A stretch of DNA of 64,000 nucleotides from Torreya grandis (GCA_037957365.1 JARHVA010002426.1:390001-454000), one strand, 5' to 3'; positions 1-12,300 are shown, counted from the first letter of the stretch. Notes: generated by a model not told the origin, from the letters alone. Numbers and translations are program-made.

Positions 1-43
1 AATCATTATTTCATTTACAATATTGTTTGCATTATGATTGTTG

Positions 44-119
44 GATGTGAATAATTTAGTTGTGTCAATTATATTATTTTAGATGTGAATAATTTAGTTA
101 TATTCATTATATTATTTCC
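44..119. repeat. Direct tandem duplication, 38-bp unit, two copies
   Basis: Two adjacent 38-bp copies (44-81 and 82-119) both begin GATGTGAATAATTTAGTT and both run on to ATTATATTATTT. They differ at a handful of bases in the middle and end. This looks like a simple local duplication. Confidence 0.75.
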
Positions 120-2124
120 TATTATCCCATATATTCGAGAGTTTGATGAGTTTGATGATTTGAAATTACAAGAACCATGAAAACTTAGCTTCAAGTTCTT
201 GTAGAACAGACTTAACCATTCAACTCTTTTCTATTTTTTTTTTTTTTTTTAATGTATTTATGAATTAGTTATCAAGAGGTCCCATTTTATAAGGATGTAT
301 CATTTTCCATGTATAATTTTATTTTGTGGAAATAATACTTTTGCATTATGTGCACATGTAATTTTTTAATAAGGTTTATTATTTCAATGCCTTTAGAATA
401 TATTTGTTTATATAGATCACAATTTGTTTATATTAACTTAGTGTATAATTTTTTTTTTTTTGGATATATCATTTTATGCATGTTAATTTTGTCCTTTTAC
501 TTTCTTACATGACATTTGCTTACTTGAGTTTTCATTGTATGACTTTTTATTTGGGATCTTTCTTCTTATATGACTTTTCACTTCCATGGACCTTTCCTTG
601 TGTGTATGTGTTTTTATATAGTGTTAGGTTGTTATTTTATTTTGTGAATTTTGATTGTAATTTTTTTATGTACTTTTTGTGTGGAATTTTACTATCCATT
701 TTTTTGTGTCTCTTGCCTTATATGGCCTATGACTTTGTAATGTGATGTTATTGATTTTGTGACATTGAGTGTTATTGTGTGTGATTTTATTATGTGCTTC
801 AATGCCACTACATTATGTGATTAAGAGTGGATAAATATAATATTTCATGGTTACTTTTTCATGTCGTGAGTCATATCACACACTTTATTTAGTGTAGTTA
901 AATGATTCATATCATTCATATTTTATTTGTAGGTTTATATTTTTTGGTTAAATATCGGAGATGATTATTACTACATATCTTATTCCCATATCTATGTTGA
1001 TATGACACTTATATAGATTATACTATATTTCTCATGTGTACTTTTATGATATATTTATAATATGATGACATATTCTCTTCATATTATCACATGATTTAAA
1101 TGACTACATATTTTTACACAACATGAAGTAGTTAACTATTTTATTTTAAGATGAGTAACTCACAAGCTACATACCTAACTTCAAAAGGGAAGAGTTATTT
1201 TGGTCTAATCATATAAATTCAATAATTCATTTACTAATATTTCATATTTTGGGATGGAATACATGATTATGAGAGTCTATATTGGCTATGATTATTAGTT
1301 TGTTTCATATTATGGGATAAATGTTTATCAATTTAGATAGATAATGAGACATATGCAATTCATATTCACACTTTTTACATGAACATGAGTTTGATATTTT
1401 AATATTTGTAATAAAATGGGATATTATTTTATAACATTCTATATCATTTTTGATTTAGTTGGATAAAATATTTACATGAATGTTGTTGGTTGGAAAGGAA
1501 AGAACAAGAAATATAGATAATATGCATATCATTTTTTCAAGCAAAAGTAAAAAACTTTTTTAAAATAAAAAATAATAGTCTAACTCTTGAAATATCCAAT
1601 AACATTATCTTGTTTTCGGAGATTAAACATTTTTAGAAAGATAAAGATTATCATTCAACCTTGTAGAGGGATTTTAAGTGAATTTAATTAATTATTATCT
1701 CCATCTACATGAAAAATCCACCACTACCCATGAATTAAGTGCAATTATTGTTCCTTTGACTATGCCTACTCATTAATTGAGATAGCTATCCTTCTCTCAA
1801 AATTACTTTTCTTACATCATATATAGTGACATCATGTATTTTCGGAAAATAATCTTAGAAATGACACTCAATTTTAGAAACCATACTAGGAAAGACCCCC
1901 ATTTTAAGGTAAAATCCCTCTATGAAAGTATATATTCAATAGAAAAATAAAACCCAAAGTTAACCTTAATCATAAAAATATAATTTTATACCAAAAAAAC
2001 TTATGCTTTTTCTTGCTTCTTATTTCACCAACGTGTCATAAAATGATGAAATAGATCACAAGAGTTTAATAAAAAATAATATCTTTTATTTATGAAAGAG
2101 TTTCCATTTTTTGGTTTTAAAAGT

Positions 2125-2125
<1 letters not shown>

Positions 2126-2216
<91 letters not shown>
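2126..2216. repeat. (AAT)n microsatellite, about 30 units
   Basis: About 90 bases of uninterrupted AAT/TAA repeat. Read on the minus strand it gives a spurious poly-isoleucine frame. It lies outside element A, about 75 bp left of the A boundary. Confidence 0.97.
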
Positions 2217-2217
<1 letters not shown>

Positions 2218-2292
2218 GATAAATTTACCATTTATTAGGTTTGAATATTATTTTTTATTTAAAATCAAACATTTAATATTTTTTTAAAATGG

Positions 2293-3280
2293 TGTAACAT
2301 CTTTGCTGAGATTTAACTAGAAATACAATTTTTTTTAAAAATAATCACAAATGGAAAAGTAGATTACATCCCAAGAGTTTAACAAAGATCATAAAATTAA
2401 TCATGCACAAATATGACAACAATTCATATTACAACATAAAATGCAGATCTTTAACATCATGAGAGAATGACAACTCAATAATTATAACACTTTAAACTCA
2501 ACTTATGTAAATACACAAACACTTCTATCAATGTGCATCAAGTATAATTACAAATCTTCATGACTGTTTTACAATAACAAGTACAATATAAAAATAGAAT
2601 ATTTGTCTACCCCAGAACATAGTTCCTGAACTTCAAGTATATGTGGCAATCTCAAATGTCATATCGATAAGTAGTACTGTTGTGAAGAGGGAGAGCATCA
2701 TCCGAGTGCTTTACTACACCAACCACAAACCAATGATCCCCTTCACTATCCCATCAAGGAATAACCCTCCCTTCACGGATGGGTAGATAGTGACGGTGTG
2801 AGAATCTAGAGAAACTAGCAAGTACCCATGTGCTGTATGATTTATAACTAACTAAACATGCAGTGGATCCTATAAAACTCGATCTTTTGTAAGATATAAC
2901 ACATACATGTAAATCATAGTCATGAAATGATAATGTCTCACTCAACATACTTTTGATCAAAGTTTTAAAAATAGTAATATAAAAGCAAACTATAGTTCTA
3001 TCAATTTCATGCATACCACTTGATCTGATTGCCTTCATCTAACATTGTAATGCCAGTAAGCTAGTGAAGTCCATCTCACTCCTTAATCCATATTAGCAAT
3101 GTAGATTGGTTAAATACAAATCAACCACAAGATTCAATAACTCACATCTTACTAGCAAATGCATCACATGACATGCCATACATAGGAGTAATAACAACAT
3201 ACATTTAGTCCATAAAACATATGCATGAATCCTTTATTATATTCTATCCCATACTAGAAATAATGATTACAAATACACCA
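2293..3280 (-). repeat. Element A left LTR, first part (3' LTR, interrupted by B)
   Basis: It aligns with 30327-31315 of the right LTR. The match stops exactly where element B begins and resumes at 23795. It contains a block (about 2690-2850) that is also recognisable in the LTRs of element E. Confidence 0.92.
3276..3280. repeat. Target-site duplication of element B, left copy (CACCA)
   Basis: It pairs with TACCA at 23790-23794. The uninterrupted right LTR of A reads ATACCATG at the same point, so TACCA is the original and the left copy carries one T-to-C change. Confidence 0.85.
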
Positions 3281-4305
3281 TGTTGACCCCTAAATTTTGT
3301 ACAAGTATTGTTTCACTTTTGGCATGTGGTGCTTAGGGACCATTATCCATTTTGACACAAGTACTGACATGGCACAAGAGTACCATGGCGTGGGAAGAAC
3401 ATGACATGTAGGAGTATTGTGGCACAAAAATTTCCAAGCACAGAAGGATAATGGCATAAGAGACCTAGCATGAAATGACCCAATCGAGGAAAAATGTGTC
3501 ATGAGGGACCTGGGAACAGAGGACTCAAAACAAGAAGTAGAAAGACTATGGGAATACGAGAGAAGCAGAGTACGATGAATGTGATAGCAGTTAGAAGAGA
3601 AACTCAAGTAGGACACTTTGACCCCACTGATCAGAGGTTATGTACCAACCCATGAGGAACAAAATACTTAGCCACTAGAACATAACATAGAACACACATA
3701 TACAGGTGTAGAGGCTCGATTATATAATAAAAATTAGTTGTAAGAGCCATGATTCTTAGTCTATTGGGAGTTCATGTGCCATTTGTCCATGATAGTTAGA
3801 ATCTTGACACTTAGTTAGGGCATAACAAGTAGAAAAACCCCTATTGTAATCATTTACAGGTGTAGACCTTTGGGGGAAATAGATACAACATTATGTCTTG
3901 TAATCTGTTAAGCAATCAATGAATAGTTAGTATTTGCTATAACATGTGATGATTTGTGATCATCCTAAGTGTTGAATAATGAATATGTTTTATTTCTAAG
4001 TCATGGGTATCTTTTCCTTTTACTGATAATGTTGAATAGTAATAGTGATCCAAGTTATCATAGTAGCTAAGTCTGGGACAATAAATATAATAGTGGTATA
4101 TTTATGGTATTGAATAACTTAAGATTTGTGTTACAAGAGATGGAAAAACATATAACATTATGATTCAAAACCCTCAAGAACTGATCTTTCATTACACGCT
4201 TTGGGTGAGTACATGAGACTTACCTCTCATGTGTTATGGATAACATGCTAGCTTGTTGGAAACAAGCTTCAGCACTGACATAAAGTTAACTAAAAAACCC
4301 CAACA
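3281..4305 (+). repeat. Element B 5' LTR
   Basis: 1025 bp, TG...CA ends. It aligns with 22766-23789. The stretch around 3880-3960 is the best conserved, while the first 120 bases are heavily substituted, mostly by transitions. Confidence 0.9.
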
Positions 4306-5319
4306 TTTTGGTTTTATTATTGGGAATCAAAGTAATTGGAACATAATCATGGGAAATGTTTGAGCGCATTGCATTAGAGAATATTGAAGAATGGGTTACC
4401 AATGCTGAAGATAACTTTGTGGTTCCTTATCTTAAACCAAGAAGTTTTGCATGATAGTGGGTAGAGAAGAATATCTATAGCCCTTTATATGAGACTTTCT
4501 TTTTCGAGTTCCCTATTCTCTTGCTTTTTTATATCTTAACATATGCTCAAGGATGATCTTGAATTATTGGATGAAAGCAATCATGGACACTTGAGAGACA
4601 ACGGAGTTTAGCATGATTTGGATGTCCCTGGATACAAGAGATTAACTATTACTGGAAAGGTGTTTATAATAACTATATTTTGGAGTACATGGTGACCACC
4701 TATTCATGTCTTGAGTAGGCAAGTTCTAATTTATATGAGAGTCAAGGGGACGCTACCTATCATTATTTTCTTTCAAAGTTAAGAAGTTAATTGTTTACCT
4801 TGGATTAGAAAATCTACCCATGGAAGGCTATGAATCTCTCGTGCATGAGTTGTATAGTTAGAAGGGGAGACTAGCGATTGATTGAAGACTGTGGGATCAA
4901 TATGGTAGCAAGCCAATGAGTGTTACAAAAATGAAAGTATGATGAAGCTCGATAGAGGATCATGGGAGTAAGTAGCATGGGAAGAGATTAGGAAAACTCG
5001 AGGAGTATTGTGAAGAGCCATAAGGAGGCAGACACACATAAATAACCCATCACTTTTGAGCCACGTCCTTTGCCACTTTTATCCTTCAAAGGAGAAATGA
5101 GCTAGACTACAGGAGATGAAGAACCAAGTACGAGTCAACCAAGCTCCTCATCATAGTATGTGCTCATGCCTTTGAGTTGGATAGAATATATACATAAAAT
5201 TAGGATATAGACAATATAGAGTCAAAAATTAAACAAGGGAGACTAAAACTAGGCCATTAAGTAATAATCTAGAATCTACATCTTTCCATCTTTAGGGGAA
5301 TTCTATGGCATAGCTTGGG
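4306..5319 (+). pseudogene. Element B: leader with candidate decayed ORF upstream of gag
   Basis: This stretch lies between the 5' LTR and gag. One frame from about 4365 reads like real protein for about 65 residues (EEWVTNAEDNF, VVPYLKPRSFA, then WVEKNIYSPLYE), with two adjacent stops inside. A later frame near 4655-4735 gives YWKGVYNNYILEYMVTTYS. Both are richer in Trp, Tyr and charged residues than random AT-rich frames in this window. An ORF upstream of gag is known in Ogre elements of the Tat lineage, which fits the other features of B. I do not recognise the product, and part of this region may simply be untranslated leader. Below about 4740 the frames are too broken to follow. Confidence 0.4.
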
Positions 5320-6850
5320 ATGCCTAGTGGATCTAGTTCTCAAGACCAAAATACAAGTCCAAACCTAGGAAATCAACCCTCTACCATGCCTCTTCCCATG
5401 GGCATTATTGCTGGAGGCACTGGAGGAAGTGAACCCCCTCCTAGAACTGGAGCTAGATCTTCCCAACAATTACCCATTGAACAACAACCCACTATGGTCT
5501 ATCTTGAGATGACATTGTTTTTACCTGAATACCATGGGGTAGAAAATACAACTGAGCATGTTCATAAGTGTGAATTAATTTAGAGAGCATGTGGCATCAC
5601 GTCTTTTGAATGAAAGACAACATAGTTTACAACCACACTTTTAGAGTGCATGCACAAATGGTATCATAAATTCAACCCTTAGCAATCAGTGGTCAACTAT
5701 GACCAACTCAAAAAAACCTTCCTACAAGAATTTGACATTCTTGAGTTTGAACAACAAAGTATAGTGGCACTGAAAGATATAAAGCAAGGACTTATAGAGA
5801 GCATATGTGAATATGATGCACGATTCAAAAAATTGCTTTCTAAGTTGTCATTTGAAATCAATCCTTTGTAGCATGTAGAATGGTTCATGGGAGGATTATT
5901 AATACCTTTTCGACATATTTTGTCATAAAAAACTTTCACAAGCATGCATGAGGCATTGGAAGTTACCCTCCATGTTGAAGCAGTCGAAAGCATGGATACC
6001 GATATTAGTCCCTTTATGAATGCATATATAGCATCTATGGCATCTTAGCTCAAAAAATTGATAACAAATAATGCACATGAAATACATAGTGGTGTCTATT
6101 ATACTGACTATGGGACTAAAGGGCATACAAGGAACAACTACCTATGCAAGAACATCCACACAATACTAAAACAAACCTATGAGATTTTTCATGAAGAACA
6201 TGATGTCCATTCTTGTCCACTTTGTCAATAGGCTAAAAACACTAAGGTATCTAAGTATTGTAATATTTGTGATGCCTACACACTTGATACCAATAATTAT
6301 CAATTGATTAGTGATATCCATGAAGTTCGAGTGCACAACATGTGCCAAACCTTAATTGCCAATACTCAAGACAATGGTGGCTATGATGGGTGAGGGAGAG
6401 GATGAGGTGGTCATCAATTTCCACCAAGAACCTATTAAAAATGTGGTTCACTAGACCACTATGAAAGATATTTCCTAGAGTACCCAACCTATGCATTTTA
6501 CAAAAAAGATCATCGACTAGAAGAGTGCCCTGATCTATATGCAACCATCACTAAGGATCAAAATGAAAAGGGTGATGACATGATTCACATAGATAAACCA
6601 AAATGGTGTGCAAGACTGACCATCCCCATAATATAACAAGTAAATATCACCACTTATAGTGGAGGTCAAACTTAATCCACAACCAACCCAATCAAAAAGG
6701 TACATTGAGAAGAACCATGGGCAAGGAAGTACCCTGATGCAAAACATCAAAATAATGTCCTTCAAGATACAATGGCACTTGTACCAGAGCTCCAAGGTGA
6801 GAACCAATACCTCAGGGACAAGGATGTCACACAATGCATCATAGTTCAAA
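5320..6850 (+). pseudogene. gag: Element B gag (decayed)
   Basis: Structural capsid-like protein that would package element RNA in cytoplasmic particles. The chosen ATG at 5320 opens an 87-codon frame with a Ser/Gly/Pro/Gln-rich start, usual for plant Ty3/Gypsy gag. A helical gag core follows (around 5689-5871: YDQLKKTFLQEFDI, then CEYDARFKKLL). Downstream a zinc-knuckle-like stretch reads KCGSLDHYERYFLEYP at about 6439-6486, then DHRLEECPDLY. Cysteines expected of CCHC knuckles are replaced by Tyr, so zinc binding would be lost. At least ten in-frame stops interrupt the frame. The assignment rests on domain order and motif style. Confidence 0.75.
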
Positions 6851-7049
6851 AAGATGTCAAACCTCCTGTGGTGTGGGATAATTTTTAAGAACTATGGAAA
6901 TGTATGCTCAATGAAGACATCATTCCCCATCTCAGTGCTTGGCTTAAAGATTAAGACTACCTAAAAAATGAAGTCCATCCTCACCTTAATTGGCAAAGTG
7001 AAGATCAGTATTTAAATCATGCTTGACATCAGGAAAGTCCTAGTTCTTC

Positions 7050-7450
7050 TTCCCCAAAATCTGGAGAGATATTAGTTAATGCAACTATCAATGAATGGGT
7101 AATCTAGGATATTCTCATAGATACTAGCATGGAAGTGAATGTTCTCACTAAATATGCTTAGAAAAAAATGTCTAATCCAACCCTACAACCCTCTCCTCAT
7201 TTCCTATTCATGGTGAATAATACTCGATCAGATCCTATTGGAGTCCTAAAAAATACCACTATTAACATACTTGGGGTTCCTTATAAAGCAAAATTTAAAG
7301 TTTTTGAGTTGGTAGAAGCTGATGACTAGCCAAACTTACTAGGAAGGCCTTAGTACTATGAGAATCATGCATATTTGAGCTTTAAAAATTGATACATTAG
7401 ATTTGAGAATACTGATCAGTGCATGGTTATACCCTTAGACTAGGCACAGG
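7050..7450 (+). pseudogene. PR: Element B aspartic protease (decayed)
   Basis: Retropepsin domain that would cut the Gag-Pol polyprotein. The catalytic motif reads LIDTSMEVNVL with the Asp at 7120-7122. The third residue is Ser where the family has Gly, giving DTS rather than DTG or DSG. Downstream text (VELVEADD-type, then LLGRP) matches the flap and C-terminal end of Tat-lineage proteases. In-frame stops lie before the motif and at several later points. It sits between gag and RT as expected. Confidence 0.65.
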
Positions 7451-8640
7451 GACCACCCTATATCAAGCCCATGAGCACTGATGAAGACATCAACAATTTG
7501 TATAATGTGACTGCTCAAAATGATGAACAACATGATTCAATGCCAGATGGTATTATCTAGTGGATGGACAACTAGTCTATCTCAGTTACTACAAGTAATT
7601 CTTACAACTGTTGGGCCCATGGTGACTATGATCTCACCACAAGATTGTGCAACACCGTAAATAGAGGAGAAAGCATCCCACACTAGCTCCCTAAATTCCA
7701 CAAGTTTTTGTGCTTCATGGGTTTAGCAATGAGAGGGCTATTGGAGGGACCACCACTAGAGAAACTGGATGAAGCTCTATGGTTCCAAGGAAAAATGGAG
7801 GTACATGAATTTATTTAGTGCCTCAAAGAGTTCTATGATATTGAAAATGACTAGATGAGGTCTTTAGATCACATTTTTGATTGTATCACTGCCAGATGGT
7901 GGCATAATCATAAAGAGTATCTTTTATATTGGGATCAAGTGTGAGCTTCTCTACATCATATATTTTACCATGATAATAAGATCAGAGGCAAGCTTAGTTA
8001 CAGTGGTGTGAAAGCACCTGAACCTCACATTGAAGCTTATGAGATAATATGGTGAGCTGAGGAAACATTCTTATTAGAGTACCTATGGGTCCATGTGTTT
8101 TATGGGACTTTGTGCACTTGGGCATGGGCTTGGTAAATTCATTAAGAAAGGTACATGGGTACTAGGTTCTAGAAGTTATTAAAGGAAAACATGACGTCGA
8201 CACTTTCTTACTTTTTACCAAGGATGGACTTGTGCTTCACCCTTCAAGCCATGTGCAAAGCAATCATTGGAGATCCAAGTCTCATCAAAGATTAGATACA
8301 CCATATTCATTAGGAACCTAAATAAGCCTTGCATTTATTCGCTAAGCCTCCCACATAATCATCTCTTTCACCATCAAAAATCCATAGTGAAGAATTCCAT
8401 GAAGAGATCCACCTAAGAAAGCAAAAACTCATCTTTCAAGTAGATGAAGGCGAGGGGTCCACTTCAATTGACCCCTTGAATAACCATCTAGATATCCCTA
8501 TAAGTACTAGTTCACAAACTATTTGGGACATTAGTTATCCAATAAATAACCTTTATCATGGGCCCATTCAAACTATTCAACATAACATTGGCACGAATCA
8601 AGAGCCTAAGATGGCTATAATTGGAAATTATTGGACTGAG
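7451..8640 (+). other. Element B: protease-RT linker, coding trace only
   Basis: This is the long linker usual between protease and RT in Tat-lineage Pol. Short frames look protein-like (acidic stretches around 7470-7560 and 8440-8530), but I could place no named domain. Stops are frequent. Confidence 0.45.
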
Positions 8641-9600
8641 ATAGAAATATCATAGATTTTTGAGTTTTTGAAAGAGTATCAAGATGTATTCCCAAGAAAC
8701 TATAGTGAAATGAAAGGACTTCACCCTTCTCTAGGGAAGATATACATAAAGTTGATTGATGGCACTTGCCCCATGAAGAAATGTCCATACAAGATGAATC
8801 CTAACCTCCAGGCATGCATAAAAGAGGAGATTGATAGCATGCTCCACGCCAGAGTAATTACTGCCATTGATGAATTTGATTGAGTGAATCTCATGGTAAT
8901 TAGTATCAAAAAGGATGGGTGTATCTAGATCTATGTGGATTATCATGTTTTAAATGCATCTTGTGTGACAAATCCTTTTCTAACACTTTTTATGGAGGAA
9001 ATCCTAGAAGGTGTTATCGGTTGTCAAATATACTCTTTTATGGATGGATTCTCGGGGTACCACCAAGCCCAAATATCTAAAGAAGACCAATCTAAGACCA
9101 CTTTCACTATTGAATGGTGATCTTTTGACTATACCTTCATGCCTTTTAGATTTAAAAATACCCCAGTGGTGTTCTCACAGATAACAATTGAGGCTTTCAA
9201 AGATTTTATCCATAATTGTTTGTAAGTCTAATTATATGACGAAATGGTATATGGGTTGATCAAGGACCATTGTGTCAATCTGAGACTCATGCTTGAGTGC
9301 TGTTGAGTGTTGCAAATTTCCCTAAATTTGAAGAAGTGCTTATTTATGACACCTTTTAGTGTACTTCTTGGGCATATCATTTGTAAGGAGAGACTCTTGG
9401 TGGATCCATCCAAAGTCTCTATTATTCTTTGTTTGCTAGTGCCCAAGACTCAGTGTGAGGTGCATGCCTTCCTAGGACACACAATCTATTATAGAAATTT
9501 AATTCAAGGTTATGCCAAGATTGTACTACCTTTCAAAGAGCTATTAAAGCATAATGAATAGTTTATATGGACTAATTCTTGGAAGGAAACTTTTGAAACA
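8641..9600 (+). pseudogene. RT: Element B reverse transcriptase (decayed)
   Basis: Copies element RNA into DNA. The domain opens with FLKEYQDVFPRNYSEMKGL (from about 8668), typical of Ty3/Gypsy RT. It continues through MLHARVITAI, IKKDGCI and YSFMDGFSGYHQAQISKEDQ (about 9030-9090), then MPFRFKNTPVVFSQ. At the catalytic site the family has a two-Asp motif, but here the frame reads V-stop-L-Y-D, with Tyr (9235-9237) in place of the first Asp and only the second kept. The ISLNLKKC and LLGHIICKERLLVDPSK segments follow at 9307-9420. There are several stops, mostly at positions where Trp, Arg or Gln is expected. Confidence 0.85.
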
Positions 9601-9960
9601 CTCAAATAAAGGTTAGCTATATATCCTATCTTACAATTTAGTGATTGGACAAAGACTTTTCATGTCCATGTTGATGCATTTGGGATGGCAGTCAGTACGA
9701 TACTTGCACAATCAGGTGATGAAAATGTGGAGCACCTAATTTACTTTGATAGTAGTAAGTTGACATCGATAGAACAAAACTACACCACCACTGAGCACAA
9801 AGCTTTATCTATGGTTTACGCTCTACAAAAGCTCGGGTAGTACCTCCTAGCACCTCTATTTATATTCTATATAGACCATGAGGCCTTGAAGTATCTTATT
9901 AACAATCTAGTACTACATAGAAGGATTTACCGCTAGATTGTACTCTTCTAAGGATTATAG
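9601..9960 (+). pseudogene. RH: Element B RNase H (decayed)
   Basis: Removes the RNA strand of the RNA-DNA hybrid. It follows RT directly. Recognisable text includes TFHVHVDAFGMAVSTILAQ (first catalytic Asp kept), IYFDSSKLTSIEQNYTTTEHKAL (about 9740-9800, with the catalytic Glu) and FYIDHEALKYLIN (third Asp). Few stops fall inside the core, so this is one of the better preserved parts of B. It breaks down after about 9930. Confidence 0.75.
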
Positions 9961-10259
9961 TATTCCATAGTAGTAAAGCCTAGGAAGACCAACTATAGAC
10001 CTAATAATTTATCCTGAATTGAAAATAGAAAACCCCCACTTGCCATAAAAGATGATCTTCTTGACATACATCATTTTTGAGTTGCTCAAGTACCTAGAGA
10101 GTTGGAGGATGTTGCAGTATTCATAAACACTAGATACATGCCTAACTCCCTGACTTCACAAGAGAAAAACTAACTTGTGGTTCACACCACACCTTATCAA
10201 CTCATATAAGGTGATATATACAAAATGGACTATGATGAGGTGCTTCATCATTATGTAAT

Positions 10260-11330
10260 GAAATATGAGCACCCTAAAGTGCTCTAAAAAGTACACAAAA
10301 ATATTACTAGAGGTCATTATGTTGGAGAGGTTACCATGCTTAAGGTCTTGCTCACTAGACTCTGGTGGCCAATTTTATTCAAAGATGCAAAGGCTTATGT
10401 TAGGAAATATGATGTCTACCAGCATGTGGGAAAATTGAATAGAAGAGATGTTATGTTTTTGCTCCTTATTCCTTCTCAAAAACTGTTTGAAAAATGGGCT
10501 ATTGACTTTGTGGGGCCTATCACTCTAGTAGGAAGATGAACAAGCTCCTGGTACATCATTACATTAATAAATTATCTCATGCATTAGGTTAAAGAAACAC
10601 CAAAAAAATATTATACTACATCAACTACCACATGAATTATCTAAGATAACATTATAACATGATTTGGATGTCCCCTAAGCTTCACTAGTGATCGTGGCAC
10701 CCAATTCTTGAATAAGACAATTTGCATCTTATTAGCTGAGTTCATGATCATGCACCACAAGATGATACCATACCACCCATAGGCCAATGGAATGGCTAAA
10801 GAATTCAATAAGATCCTTGATACCACTTTGACAAAAAATTGTAATATTGGCCAGATTAATTGGGATGATAAAGTATCTATAGTACTATGGGCTTATCGAA
10901 CTACATACAAGCACCTCAACAAAAGTACACCATGTAACCTAGTATATGGAAAGAAAGTAGTCATGCCAGTGGAGTTCCTAGTGTCATCTCTCTGAATAGC
11001 ATGTATGGGAACTTGGATGATGAAGCCTCTTTGAAATATCAAATCGATGATTTAATGAAACTAGATGAGGTTCAATTCCTCACCTAATGGAATCAAGATG
11101 TTGAGAAATGTAAACAAAAAACATGGCATGATCGCTATCTAAATAATAAAGTATTTTCTCTAGAAATGAAAATTATACTATATGATTCTAAGTTCATGCA
11201 CCACTAGGAATATTTGCATCCATTGGGGTGGACCATTTATATTTCATAGCATTCAACCTATCGAAGCTTGCTGGCTAAAATGAATGGATGGATAATTTCT
11301 CCCAGGACACTATAATGGTAGTCATCTTCA
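10260..11330 (+). pseudogene. INT: Element B integrase (decayed)
   Basis: Inserts the DNA copy into the host genome. The N-terminal HHCC region is visible (GHYVGEV, then WWPILFKDAKAYVRKYDVYQHVGK split over about 10312-10437), but both zinc cysteines read as Tyr (TAT and TAC), each explicable by one G-to-A change. The core shows the three acidic sites in context: WAIDFVGPI (about 10495), TSDRGTQFLN (about 10684) and HP-stop-ANGMAKEFNKIL (about 10775). The C-terminal HWGGPF motif, resembling the GPY/F module, lies near 11217-11235 in another frame, so there is at least one frameshift. Stops occur throughout. Confidence 0.82.
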
Positions 11331-12300
11331 ACTGTATTATGATTCTATTTAGTTTAAGTTTTGTAATTAATAAGTCTTAAGGCCATTAAGTTAGGATTTA
11401 ATACTTTTAATAAAAAGTATTGCTCTTGAGGAGTGCAACTCTTTAATGTAATTTTTAGATTATGTTTATGTTTTCGTAGAGGACCACAAACCCTTTTAGT
11501 ATGGGATAAGGCATCATGCATTTGAATACAAGACATAAGACAAGTCGGCGTGCAAGGATCATAAGGCACAAAATTCATCTATGGCATGTAATTAATAAAG
11601 GGCATGTGAGTCACTCAATGTACCTTAAAAGCATTTTGAAAGGTTCCTGCCATTTGGGTGATAGATATCTTCCACTTCATAAAAAATGCGAGACACAATT
11701 GTCATCCACTTCCAGGAAAAGTATGGGAAGGAATGGATCATTAATGTGACAATGTTAGTTATGGCAAGAAGTGTGCAAGTGAAATGATGGGACAAATTAG
11801 TTAAGGCACTAAATGCTTTCTATAATATTTGAAGTATGAAGGTCATTAAAAGATATACATTAATGACTAGAAGTAACAAGGGAAGGGAAAGAAGTAATGG
11901 AGGTAAACCCCCCGCATGGCCTATGAATAAGTTTGCCAAAGACATTTTATACTTTACCTTGATTAAATATTTGAGTGCTAAGTGCGAATGGTGAACCACA
12001 GAACCAAAGATTGATGAAACCAAATTTGTTGTAGAACATTGATTGCAAAGTTGACAAAGACATGATGATTATTTCCAGGTGAACAGGAGAGGTTGCTAAA
12101 TTTGGAATTGTGTGTAGGAGTGGAGATTATTGAAGTTACAGGTTGTATGTTATGTCATTATTGAAGCATGAAGATCGATAATTGAAACAAGTCAAATTGT
12201 AACCATGTACTCTTTTGGAAATGTGGGATGAGTGTGGGTTAACCTTCGATCACCATAGAGGGTAATATGATCAAAGACAAAGGCTAAGATACTTGAAAAG
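11331..12300 (+). other. Element B: spacer between pol and the 3' ORF
   Basis: About 1 kb with no frame I can assign. Short open frames on both strands show no domain wording. Its position between integrase and the downstream ORF matches the non-coding spacer of Tat/Athila elements, where a splice acceptor or internal promoter for the 3' ORF could lie. No such signal can be shown from sequence alone. Confidence 0.5.

Larger units (their letters stand above)
1..2292. other. AT-rich flank with no recognisable gene
   Basis: I see no supported gene here. The open frames are short, low-complexity and rich in Phe, Leu and Tyr, as expected by chance in DNA this AT-rich. It holds a 38-bp direct duplication near its left edge, several poly-T runs (for example around 231-251) and a long AAT microsatellite just before element A. 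It could be the missing 3' side of fragment D, because A separates the two, but I found no sequence match that proves this. Confidence 0.6.

Noticed and set aside
476..745. 89-codon open frame rich in Phe, Leu and Tyr
   Set aside because: Its composition is that of AT-rich, T-biased non-coding DNA. It has no domain wording, and neighbouring frames look the same.
2025..2231. Poly-isoleucine frame on the minus strand
   Set aside because: It is simply the AAT microsatellite translated.
4306..4330. Possible primer-binding site after the B 5' LTR
   Set aside because: TTTTGGTTTTATTATTGG only loosely resembles a Met-type site and I could not match it to a tRNA end.
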